The position numbers and the translations under genes were made by a program. A DNA stretch of 64,000 nucleotides from Siphonobacter aquaeclarae (GTDB lineage Bacteria; Bacteroidota; Bacteroidia; Cytophagales; Spirosomataceae), in NCBI RefSeq assembly GCF_900103285.1, contig NZ_FNGS01000006.1:1-64000 (forward strand), read 5' to 3'. The notes beneath the pieces were generated by a model. That model was not told where the DNA came from and ran no database searches. It worked only from the letters and a program-made list of their open reading frames with translations. The first letter of the stretch is position 1. Each line of letters opens with the position of its first letter. Below are positions 34,842 through 42,209 of the stretch, one piece after another.

Positions 34842-36272
34842 TTATCCGGCCGTCGGGCGGGCCAGCTCCTTCACTGGCCGGAATCCCAGCGCGGCTCCGG
34901 CTTCCAGCAAAAACGGGTAGGCGTCTTCCCAGGTATTGGGCAGCGTACCTTCGAGAATGGCTTCCCGGACAGTATTCTTGAGTTGCCCGACTTCCTTCGA
35001 AGGCCCCATTCCAAATACTTCCATGATCATTTCTCCCGTGATCACCGGCTGAAAATTCCGCAGCTGATCCCGTTCTTCGACCTCCTTCATCAAAATCTCC
35101 ACCTTATCAAAATTGGCAAGGTACCGGCGGACGCGGTTGCCGTCTTTCGAGGTAATATCGGCTCGGCAGAGCTTCATGAGGTCGTCGAGGTCTTCTCCGG
35201 CCTCCACCATGAGGCGGCGGAGAGCCGAGTCGGTAATGCCTTCCTTCGCGAGGACGATCGGGCGGAGGTGCAGGCGAACGAGCTTCCGGACTTTCCGCAT
35301 TTCTTCTCCGAGCGGCAGCCGGAATTTCCGGAAAATGCCCGGAACCATGCGGGCGCCGAGGTCTTCATGTCCGTGGAAGGTCCAGCCGATTTTCGGATGA
35401 AAACGCTTGGTCGCCGGTTTGGCAATGTCGTGCAGTACCGCCGCCCAGCGCGTCCAGAGGTCGTCCGTCATCCGGCAGACATTGTCCAGCACCTGCAGCG
35501 TATGGTAAAAGTTATCCTTGTGGCCTTTGCCGTCGATTTGCTCGACGCCTTTCAGTTCCACAAATTCCGGGAAAATCAGTTTGAGCAGGCCGGCCAGTTC
35601 GAGGAGCTTGAAGCCATACGAGGGGACAGGCGTCCGGAGGATCTTGTTCAGCTCGTCGGTGATGCGTTCCTGGGAGATGATCTCAATGCGCGGGGCGGTC
35701 CGGACCAGCCCGTCGAACGTATCCGGGTCGATGTCAAAATTCAGCTGCGTGGCAAACCGGATGGCCCGCATCATGCGCAGGGGATCGTCGGAAAAGGTAA
35801 TGTCGGGATTGAGGGGCGTCCGGATGATGCGTCGGCGGAGATCGCCGACGCCGTCGAACGGGTCAACCAATCTACCGAAATCAACTTTATTGAGTGATAA
35901 TGCCAATGCATTGATCGTAAAATCGCGACGGTTCTGGTCGTCTTCCAGCGTACCGTCTTCCACGACCGGCTTCCGGGAGTCGGACCGGTAGGATTCTTTC
36001 CGGGCGCCGACGAATTCGACTTCATACCCGGCAAATTTCACCTGGGCAGTGCCAAAATTCTTGAAAACGGCGAGCGTCGCTTCTGCGCCCGCCAGCCGGG
36101 CTACGTGTTCGGCCAGGGCAATGCCGCTACCCACGCACACAATATCTATGTCTTTGGAAGGACGTTTCAGAAACAAATCCCGCACATAGCCACCGACGAC
36201 ATACGCCGGTACGCCAAGCTCGCCGGCCGCACGCGATACGAGCTGAAAAACGGGATGGGAAGGTTCAATCAT
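34842..36272 (-). CDS. cca: CCA-adding tRNA nucleotidyltransferase with HD domain
   Basis: Adds or repairs the 3' CCA of tRNAs. The 476-residue protein has the class-II head motif YVVGGYVRDLFLKRPSKDIDIV (G27-G28, R31, D32 and metal-binding D41, D43), the DDQNRRDFTINALAL block and the RMMRAIRFATQLNF helix. An HD phosphohydrolase domain contains WAAVLHDIAKPATK and GHEDLGARM. An HD domain at this length is usual for Bacteroidota. The YrdC-like gene ends 28 bases upstream, so the two may be cotranscribed. Confidence 0.96.
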   Translation of the reverse strand: MIEPSHPVFQLVSRAAGELGVPAYVVGGYVRDLFLKRPSKDIDIVCVGSGIALAEHVARLAGAEATLAVFKNFGTAQVKFAGYEVEFVGARKESYRSDSRKPVVEDGTLEDDQNRRDFTINALALSLNKVDFGRLVDPFDGVGDLRRRIIRTPLNPDITFSDDPLRMMRAIRFATQLNFDIDPDTFDGLVRTAPRIEIISQERITDELNKILRTPVPSYGFKLLELAGLLKLIFPEFVELKGVEQIDGKGHKDNFYHTLQVLDNVCRMTDDLWTRWAAVLHDIAKPATKRFHPKIGWTFHGHEDLGARMVPGIFRKFRLPLGEEMRKVRKLVRLHLRPIVLAKEGITDSALRRLMVEAGEDLDDLMKLCRADITSKDGNRVRRYLANFDKVEILMKEVEERDQLRNFQPVITGEMIMEVFGMGPSKEVGQLKNTVREAILEGTLPNTWEDAYPFLLEAGAALGFRPVKELARPTAG

Positions 36273-36300
36273 GGCTGGGAATGGCTATTCCGGGAAAAAA

Positions 36301-36813
36301 TTACTTCCGGATAAATTCAAACTCTCCGCCGGAGCCGAGCCGGACAATCCGGGAAAGCTTGCCGGCCTTCCAGGAGGGGGGAGCTGGAAACAGATGGGCG
36401 TCGACCTCCGCAGCGGGAGCAACCGTCGAAAGCACCGGCCCGCCGAAGGCGCGGAGAAGCTCGAGGCAGGGACCGTCCTTGACTACCCGGATGGCGATGC
36501 TGCCGTCGGGACCGGATACGTTGCCGGCAACATTTTTGCCCTGAGAAAAAACTACTGTCAGCGGATCTTCGGCGTAATCAATCAGATCGTAGGCTAATTC
36601 GGGCAGGCGGACGACGTACCGGTCGAGCACCGAACTGTCCCACAAAAGAACAATCAGGCCCTGTTCTGCCGGTATCCCCGCCGCTTCCCGCAGCTTCGCT
36701 ACGGTTTCCGGACGGGTGGCATCTCCGCCGAGGCTCCACACCGTATCACTGGGAAAACGGACCAGCTGACCGTTGCGAAGGGCCTGAACGGCCGCACGTA
36801 TTTCTGCATTCAT
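36301..36813 (-). CDS. YrdC/Sua5-fold protein with degenerate active site
   Basis: A 170-residue YrdC-like domain. The PSDTVWSLGGD segment (21-31) corresponds to the PTDTVYGLG motif of TsaC/Sua5. The normal KxRP stretch is replaced by AGIP (45-48), and the SxN stretch by STVAP (129-133). Those residues bind ATP and carbonate in threonylcarbamoyl-AMP synthases. A canonical t6A role is therefore doubtful, and a true tsaC gene is expected elsewhere. Position next to cca hints at tRNA or RNA binding, but that is inference. The ends are intact and no frameshift is seen. Confidence 0.8.
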   Translation of the reverse strand: MNAEIRAAVQALRNGQLVRFPSDTVWSLGGDATRPETVAKLREAAGIPAEQGLIVLLWDSSVLDRYVVRLPELAYDLIDYAEDPLTVVFSQGKNVAGNVSGPDGSIAIRVVKDGPCLELLRAFGGPVLSTVAPAAEVDAHLFPAPPSWKAGKLSRIVRLGSGGEFEFIRK

Positions 36814-36847
36814 CCCGCAAAAATACGACGGATTTCCCGAAAACCGG

Positions 36848-38314
36848 TTAGTTCACCGCCGGCGAGGGTTCGAGCTTGTACACAAAGAAGGCATCCCGGG
36901 GGGAAGGGCCGGCGTCTATTTTCCGGAATCCCCAGGTCAGAAAATTGGCGTCATACCAGGCGGAAAGAGAGGCAGGAGCGTCGCTGTTGAGGTTTTTCCG
37001 TACCGCTTCCGGCAACCGCTCCGATTCTTCACCGGCGCCGAGCGTCTCTCCGCCGCGGATGCGCTGTGTGCGGATTTTTGTTTCGTACGGATAGGCGAGC
37101 AGCAGGGTATTTCCCTGCCGGCTGAGCTGTATCTGCTGGGTGAGCTCGCCGCTGGTCAGGTCATCGAGGGAGACGCAATTGTCCCACAGCAGGTTTCCTG
37201 CCCGGTCCAGTCCGCAGACGATGGCATGCGTATACCGGAAAGAGTCCTGCGGGCGGTTCCGGCCGGAAAAGACGGTCGATGCCGTTTTGTATTGCGGGTA
37301 ATATGCCTCGGCCAGCAGCAAGTATCCGTTTCCGTCCGGAATGACGTCGTGTACCTGTAGGAGGTAGCTGAGTTTGGGGTCTTTGCCTTTCTTCCGGCTT
37401 TCGGCGATGCGGGTGCGCATGCGCTCCTGCCGGCCGGGTTTCAGGTAATTGAAAAAATTCGGAAGATCCGAAAAGGGAATATACCGGATATCCCGGCGGC
37501 CATGCTCGCCGAGCCGGGCCAGGTACAGGCCCTGCGAATATTCCGAACAATGAAGGGAGTAGTTTCCGACCAGCAAAGATTCTCCGTTGGAAAGCGGGAT
37601 GACCTTGCCTGTGATCAGGCTCTTGTCTGAGTCGTCGGAGAGGTCTTCCTTGCGAACCAGCTTTCCGTCGTAATCATACACATGCAATAATAGCCGGCAG
37701 CGGCCTTTGCGGGTGGAATGAGCGAAGACGTGTACCTGGTTACGCTGCTCGTTGACTTCCAATCCGTTTAAAGCGAGATGATAATCAAACAGATCCGGTA
37801 ATGCTTTGGAGCTTTTATCGAAGAAACTAAAGGCGACGACTACCGGCCGGTCGTTATACTTTCCGGCAAGAAAGGCCTTGTTGCCGAGTACCTTAAACTG
37901 GGATACCTCGTCGATAGCCAGTACTTCGCCTTCAATGAGCTCGGTGTCGCCTGTTTCGAGGTGTACTTTCCAGATCTGGATTTTGTCGGACGAAGGGTCG
38001 CCGCAGAGCCAGTACAGGTGATCTCCGGTATGATAGGAAAGCAGCCCTTCAAACGGGTATTTCAACCGGAATTCGCTTTCCCATTTGCGGGCGAGTGTTG
38101 AATCGTAGCGGGTAAACTGATAGAGATGGGAGACGTTCCGGAACGGATCGTTGACCGTACGGGTAATGAGCAGGCCATCGGCACCGAGAGACAAAACATC
38201 GAAGTCTTCCGTCTTTTTTTCGTCGCACAGTATCTCCAGATGCCGCGTCGGAAGCATCTGCGCCCATGCCGTACCGGACAGCAGCCAAAGCCAGAACAGA
38301 AGCAAGCGTTTCAT
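36848..38314 (-). CDS. Secreted protein of unknown function
   Basis: A 488-residue exported protein with signal peptide MKRLLLFWLWLLSGTAWAQ. The mature part is strand-rich with repeated Asp/Gly turns and aromatic residues (GLLITRTVNDP, HLYWLCGDPSSD, LLVGNYSLHCSE, YLLLAEAYYPQYKT), suggesting a beta-propeller-like fold, but I recognise no family. The frame runs upstream to 38503 through repeat B3; the ATG at 38314 is set by the signal peptide. It is first in a run with the YrdC-like gene (34 bases) and cca. Confidence 0.75.
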   Translation of the reverse strand: MKRLLLFWLWLLSGTAWAQMLPTRHLEILCDEKKTEDFDVLSLGADGLLITRTVNDPFRNVSHLYQFTRYDSTLARKWESEFRLKYPFEGLLSYHTGDHLYWLCGDPSSDKIQIWKVHLETGDTELIEGEVLAIDEVSQFKVLGNKAFLAGKYNDRPVVVAFSFFDKSSKALPDLFDYHLALNGLEVNEQRNQVHVFAHSTRKGRCRLLLHVYDYDGKLVRKEDLSDDSDKSLITGKVIPLSNGESLLVGNYSLHCSEYSQGLYLARLGEHGRRDIRYIPFSDLPNFFNYLKPGRQERMRTRIAESRKKGKDPKLSYLLQVHDVIPDGNGYLLLAEAYYPQYKTASTVFSGRNRPQDSFRYTHAIVCGLDRAGNLLWDNCVSLDDLTSGELTQQIQLSRQGNTLLLAYPYETKIRTQRIRGGETLGAGEESERLPEAVRKNLNSDAPASLSAWYDANFLTWGFRKIDAGPSPRDAFFVYKLEPSPAVN

Positions 38315-38358
38315 AGCGGAGGTTTTGAGGCCGGGCGACGGGCCCTGTACCGCAAGCG

Positions 38359-38391
38359 TTAAGTTACCGAAGGAACCTGTTCGAAGCCAAA
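38359..38391 (-). promoter_or_regulatory. Possible promoter upstream of the 36848-38314 gene
   Basis: On the minus strand TTTG (38388-38391) and TAACTTAA (38359-38366) are separated by 21 bases. The second box departs from TAnnTTTG at its last two bases. It lies 45 bases before the start codon. Confidence 0.4.
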
Positions 38392-38435
38392 GAAGAGGCG
38401 GACTTTTTTTGGGGGAGGGGGTTGGTTGGGGGGGT

Positions 38436-38560
38436 AGTAAGCGATAAGCTGTAGGCTTTAAGCTATAGGCAGAGGAAGCCGAGCACAGTCGGTTTCCGGA
38501 CAACGGGCCGTATCCCTGCCTACAGCTTAAAGCCTACAGCTTATCGCTCAAAGCCTGCCA
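38436..38560. repeat. Palindromic element B3 (TAAGCTATAGGC family)
   Basis: The left arm (38436-38473) reads AAGCGATAAGCTGTAGGC plus TTTAAGCTATAGGC. The right arm (38516-38559) is its inverse and also contains AAAGCCTACAGCTTATCG. It stops about five bases from the dgkA stop codon. Just upstream, at 38411-38434, is a G-rich tract (G5-A-G5-TTGGTT-G7). Confidence 0.87.
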
Positions 38561-38564
38561 ACCT

Positions 38565-38957
38565 TTACAGCTTAAATCCCTCCTCCAGCCATTCCTCCCA
38601 CGGCAGGTATGCCTGAAAAACCATGATTCCGATTACCAGCGCGAAAATAGCGGCAACAAGGACCGCGCCGGCGGCGAGGTCCTTGATTTCACCGGCGATC
38701 TTCCGGTATTCGGGAGATACCATGTCCACCATCTTTTCAATGGCCGTATTGATGGCTTCTGTTACCCAGACGAGGGTGATAGCCAGAAGGAGATTGAACC
38801 AGTCCCGGAAGTCGATCTGCAGGAAGATACCGAGCAGAATGACGAGTACGGTGGATACCAGGTGGATCCGGGCATTGTTTTCCGAATAAACCATGACCTT
38901 CAGCCCGTGCAGGGCATAGCGGACGCTTCGGAAAAACTTAGGTACGTTGATCGGCAT
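38565..38957 (-). CDS. dgkA: DgkA-family lipid kinase
   Basis: A 130-residue integral membrane kinase of the DgkA family. It has an amphipathic N-terminal helix (KFFRSVRYALHGLKVMVYSENNARIH), then three membrane segments and the signature EAINTAIEKMVDMVSPEY with KDLAAGAVL. Relatives phosphorylate diacylglycerol or undecaprenol. In Bacteroidota the preferred lipid is unsettled. The start codon touches the stop of the DUF1361 gene (38958), so it is the last gene of a five-gene operon. Confidence 0.92.
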   Translation of the reverse strand: MPINVPKFFRSVRYALHGLKVMVYSENNARIHLVSTVLVILLGIFLQIDFRDWFNLLLAITLVWVTEAINTAIEKMVDMVSPEYRKIAGEIKDLAAGAVLVAAIFALVIGIMVFQAYLPWEEWLEEGFKL

Positions 38958-39596
38958 TCAGGACTCTTCTTTTGGCATCAAACTTAGCAGCAGCAGGTAA
39001 CAAAACCCAATCAGGAGGGAAAATTCAACAGTCATGAGGAGGGCCTGCCGGGCGGTCAGCGCCGACAGGATTTCCCGGATCAGGTGCATGGGGCGCGTCA
39101 GCGGATGCCAGCTGTTGAGCCGCTGTACCCGCCCGAGGTAGATTCCGAACCCCGCCAGCGGCAGCGTAGCGAGCATGATCCGGTCGCCCCACACCGGCAG
39201 CAACTGCCGGAGGGAGCGGCGCATCCAGTGAAAGGACGCCAGCCCGCAGGCAAGGCAGACGAGCGCATAGCTGAATATCATCACCGCATCGTGCCAGACA
39301 GGTATCCGGGAGGTATTCTGAATGTGGACCAGGTCGGTGATGACATAGGGCGCATTCGGGAAGAAGAGCAGCCAGAGCAGGCCGATGGCCGTCAGGCTGA
39401 CCGTCGCCTCCGGCCGCTCCCGGGCCTGTTTTTCAAACCAGAGTGAAAGGCCCAGTGGAATCCACGCCAGAAACAGGTTCCAGTTGATGAAGACGTACCA
39501 GCCTTCGCGGGAAAGTCCGTAGCGGACGACGAGCAGGAAGACAGACAGGGCCGAGAGCGCGGCCAGACTAGCGATTAACCGAAAACGACGTGTCAT
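38958..39596 (-). CDS. DUF1361 integral membrane protein
   Basis: A 212-residue membrane protein with about six or seven helices, matching DUF1361. The conserved block WNLFLAWIPLGLSLWF is followed by LLFFPNAPYVITDLVHI and then PVWHDAVMIFSYALVCL. No activity is known. The ATG at 39596 lies inside the end of the DUF4173 gene (29-base overlap), so translation is coupled; the longer frame from 39683 would add an unrelated segment. It is directly followed by dgkA. Confidence 0.85.
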   Translation of the reverse strand: MTRRFRLIASLAALSALSVFLLVVRYGLSREGWYVFINWNLFLAWIPLGLSLWFEKQARERPEATVSLTAIGLLWLLFFPNAPYVITDLVHIQNTSRIPVWHDAVMIFSYALVCLACGLASFHWMRRSLRQLLPVWGDRIMLATLPLAGFGIYLGRVQRLNSWHPLTRPMHLIREILSALTARQALLMTVEFSLLIGFCYLLLLSLMPKEES

Positions 39597-40974
39597 GTGA
39601 AACGGGGTTGGATAAAGTTGAAAGCGATTGACGGGTTTTCCAGTCGGTATAATTCCAGGATTGCCATTTCTCCTTCTGCGCATTGGTCATGAATTCCCGG
39701 GTCATGGTATTGACCTTTTCTCGCTGATCTTTGTCGAGATGGCCATATTCCAGGAGACCGGGCAGGGAGGCAGACCCCAGCGAGAGCAGGTAATTGACGT
39801 CCTGCGTACGGGCGTAGCGAAGGTTGTAGTAGGTAATAAGCCCATTCCAGGGAATAGCAGCTGCTGCCAGAAAGAGGGCATAGGCTGCCCAGGTATTGAT
39901 CCGGACCAGGTACCAGTTGGAGCGGAATTCCTTGACTTTCAACGCCGTGGTTACCAGGCCGAAAGCACACAGCAACAGCCATACATACACGCCGATCCGT
40001 TTGAACGTCAGCCCGTAGTTGATGACATACAGGGCATTTTCACAGGCGGTGAAGAGCAGCAGCAGGGCGTTGAGGCCTACCCAGGTATACGTCAGCTTTT
40101 TCAGGAGGGAATTGCCCTTGTAAAAGTTCAGGTTTCCCCGGAAGAAAAAGAGTACAACGGCCATCGCCAGCAAAATACTGAAGATGAGAACGATGACGCC
40201 GTCGTGTACCCGGTGAGACAGATCGGCAGCCGTTGCAGCGCCGGTACCCGATGCGAGGGTAAGCGTACTGACGGCGAGAAACAGCGCCAGCAGCACATTC
40301 AGGCAGGTCATCAGGATAACGCCCTGGCGGTATTCGAGGTGCAGGGATGATTCGTCGGTTTGCTCCTGTTCGGGCGTGAGGACGTCCGGCTGCTGCAGAT
40401 CCAGCTTTGTCAGGATATTCAGCGAGGAAGGGAAAAAGAACGCAGACAGCCACACGAGTCCGAAACAGAGGCAGAAAACATACCCTTCGTCCCAGGAAAA
40501 GCGGAGAATGGAAAAATCCGGGTTGGCCCAGGCATACAGGCTATAAAACAGGAGCGTGACGACCAGCGGGAGTACCACCAGCCGGAGAACGTGGTGACGC
40601 TGCCCGTTGCCGGAAGCGGCACGCATAATCGCTTTCCCGAACGACGTAAAAAAAGCGCTGAACCCTCCGTTGAACGCTGCCACTACCGGCGACAGCCGCG
40701 AGCCGGGCAGGTACCCCGCCAGCATCACGACCGAGCCGAGAAACAGCAGCATCAGGATGGGGTTCGGATGGATGCCCATTCCCGCGCCGGCAAACAGAAA
40801 GCCTGCGCCGGCGGCAATAGCTCCTGGATTCCGGAAAACGACCGGATTGGCCGCTACGAGGAGCATCAGAACAGCGGCGGCGAAGAGCCCGAAATTCACG
40901 CCCGGATTGTAGTCGTACAGGAGAAAGTTCTGGGCAAAGGCCGCAATCAGCAGGAAAACAAAGGATTTTAGCAT
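39568..40974 (-). CDS. DUF4173-type integral membrane protein
   Basis: A 468-residue multispanning membrane protein (about 12 helices) of the DUF4173/DUF4153 kind. The conserved C-terminal part is present: YGLTFKRIGVYVWLLLCAFG, then NWYLVRINTWAAYALF, IPWNGLITYYNLRYA and VNYLLSLGSASLPGLLEYG. The last 60 residues are hydrophilic. Function is unknown. In Bacteroidota such genes commonly follow a small winged-helix regulator, as here (36-base gap), suggesting a joint envelope-related unit. Confidence 0.8.
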   Translation of the reverse strand: MLKSFVFLLIAAFAQNFLLYDYNPGVNFGLFAAAVLMLLVAANPVVFRNPGAIAAGAGFLFAGAGMGIHPNPILMLLFLGSVVMLAGYLPGSRLSPVVAAFNGGFSAFFTSFGKAIMRAASGNGQRHHVLRLVVLPLVVTLLFYSLYAWANPDFSILRFSWDEGYVFCLCFGLVWLSAFFFPSSLNILTKLDLQQPDVLTPEQEQTDESSLHLEYRQGVILMTCLNVLLALFLAVSTLTLASGTGAATAADLSHRVHDGVIVLIFSILLAMAVVLFFFRGNLNFYKGNSLLKKLTYTWVGLNALLLLFTACENALYVINYGLTFKRIGVYVWLLLCAFGLVTTALKVKEFRSNWYLVRINTWAAYALFLAAAAIPWNGLITYYNLRYARTQDVNYLLSLGSASLPGLLEYGHLDKDQREKVNTMTREFMTNAQKEKWQSWNYTDWKTRQSLSTLSNPVSHDTSFSVNR

Positions 40975-41010
40975 AGTACTTTGTTTTTCAAAGTTAATGG
41001 AGAAAAAAAA

Positions 41011-41319
41011 TTACGATTTGACAGATACGTTTTTAAGCAGGGTTTCGAGGGCGTTGATGTGGTCGTGAAAGGCCTGTCTGCCCGCGTCGGTAGCCTGGTA
41101 GGAGGTATTCGGTTTTCGTCCGATAAACCCCTTACGGACCGCGACATACCCGGATTTTTCGAGCGCCATCAGGTGGCTGGCCAGGTTGCCGTCAGTTTGC
41201 TGCAGGGTATCCTTAAAGGTATTGAATTCCACCCAGTCCTGTACCATCAGGACCGACATGATTCCGAGCCTGACCCGGTTTTCAAAGGCTTTATTTATGT
41301 TATCGATCAGGTTTTTCAT
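41011..41319 (-). CDS. Winged-helix transcriptional regulator
   Basis: A 102-residue single-domain winged-helix protein. It starts INKAFENRVRLGIMSVLM. The recognition part is NTFKDTLQQTDGNLASHLMALEKSGYVAVRKGFIGRKPNTSYQATDAGR (about 33-82). The family is the MarR-like HTH_34 type seen in many Bacteroidota next to membrane protein genes. It is likely a local repressor of its own operon. It lies 18 bases after the upstream membrane gene and 36 before the DUF4173 gene. Confidence 0.88.
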   Translation of the reverse strand: MKNLIDNINKAFENRVRLGIMSVLMVQDWVEFNTFKDTLQQTDGNLASHLMALEKSGYVAVRKGFIGRKPNTSYQATDAGRQAFHDHINALETLLKNVSVKS

Positions 41320-41337
41320 ACCACTGGCCCGCGGCCC

Positions 41338-41955
41338 TTACGCTCCGTATTTCCGGTACATCACTATTCCATATACAATGTGAAGAACCCCGAAACCAAA
41401 CCCCCAAAATAACAGGCTGACGCCTGAATTGGCAAACCAGCCGCAGCCGATACCGACGATGATTTCACACAAACCGAGGTAACGCACATCTGCGTGGGTG
41501 TATTTGCTGGCGTTGATCAGCGCTAATCCGTAGAATACCAGCGTCGCGGAAGGAATCAGCCCCGGCGCATGCAGCAGCAGCAGGTAGCAGAAAATACCGC
41601 CGGTTACGAGAGGAATAAACAGGTTGATGAGCAGTCGCTCCGTTGTCCGGTCCCATACTTTCCAACCCTGCTTCCGGGCCCGGCGGGTGGTGAAGTAGAT
41701 TCCGCCGGCGAGCGATAACAACAAAACACCGCCAAAATCAATCAGGAAGAAACGGTAGAATCCCAGCGGCCAGCTGCCGATCGGCAACGAAAGAAACGTG
41801 AAATTTCCCTGCAGGAATTTCCAGGCAGCGACTGCCCCGAGCAGCGCAACCGTCCCGGCAAAAATACCCGACAGCCCGCTGAGGGACAGAAACCGGGAGG
41901 ATCGTTCCATTAATTGCCGGATCTCGGACAGGTCACGCAGAGGATCTTGTGTCAT
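41338..41955 (-). CDS. Five-or-six-helix membrane protein preceding the winged-helix gene
   Basis: A 205-residue membrane protein with a soluble N-terminus (MTQDPLRDLSEIRQLMERSSRFLSLSGLSG) and about six helices ending in FWGFGFGVLHIVYGIVMYRKYG. I recognise it only as a Bacteroidota-type membrane protein usually placed beside a winged-helix regulator. It is the first gene of the operon running to dgkA. The frame extends to 42066, but homology and a TTACTTTG-like box at about 41976-41983 favour the ATG at 41955. Confidence 0.75.
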   Translation of the reverse strand: MTQDPLRDLSEIRQLMERSSRFLSLSGLSGIFAGTVALLGAVAAWKFLQGNFTFLSLPIGSWPLGFYRFFLIDFGGVLLLSLAGGIYFTTRRARKQGWKVWDRTTERLLINLFIPLVTGGIFCYLLLLHAPGLIPSATLVFYGLALINASKYTHADVRYLGLCEIIVGIGCGWFANSGVSLLFWGFGFGVLHIVYGIVMYRKYGA

Positions 41956-42072
41956 CGATTGAAGTACTTTGTGTTGCAAAGTAAATGCGATGAGGGAAAA
42001 TAAAACAAGCGGATGGGGAAGATTTTTTTTAAACAGACGAACAGGAGCCCGCCCGATCAAAGTCACCCCTCA

Positions 42073-42148
42073 TTTTTCTGTGTATTCTGTGCTTTCTGTG
42101 AGAAACTGATTTTTAATTTTTCTCACAGAAAGCACAGAACACACAGAA
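42073..42148. repeat. Palindromic element A3 (TCTGTG family)
   Basis: Arms 42073-42105 and 42117-42148 are inverted copies of the A module with TCTGTGTATTCTGTG and GCTTTCTGTGAGA, one mismatch, 11-base AT loop. Between it and the DUF2723 stop at 42210 lies a separate strong terminator. It is also upstream of the membrane gene at 41338-41955. Confidence 0.88.
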
Positions 42149-42153
42149 GTAAA

Positions 42154-42195
42154 AAAGACAGGGCTGTTTCCCGTGAGAGAAACAGCCCTGTCTTT
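42154..42195 (-). terminator. Strong intrinsic terminator of the DUF2723 gene
   Basis: A 17-bp perfect stem (AAAGACAGGGCTGTTTC, 42154-42170, with its complement 42179-42195), 8-base loop. The minus strand continues with a T run. It lies 14 bases after the DUF2723 stop. The GACAGGG/CCCTGTC core also occurs in the loop of element A1. Confidence 0.88.
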
Positions 42196-42209
42196 GCTGA
42201 AAAGAGCGA

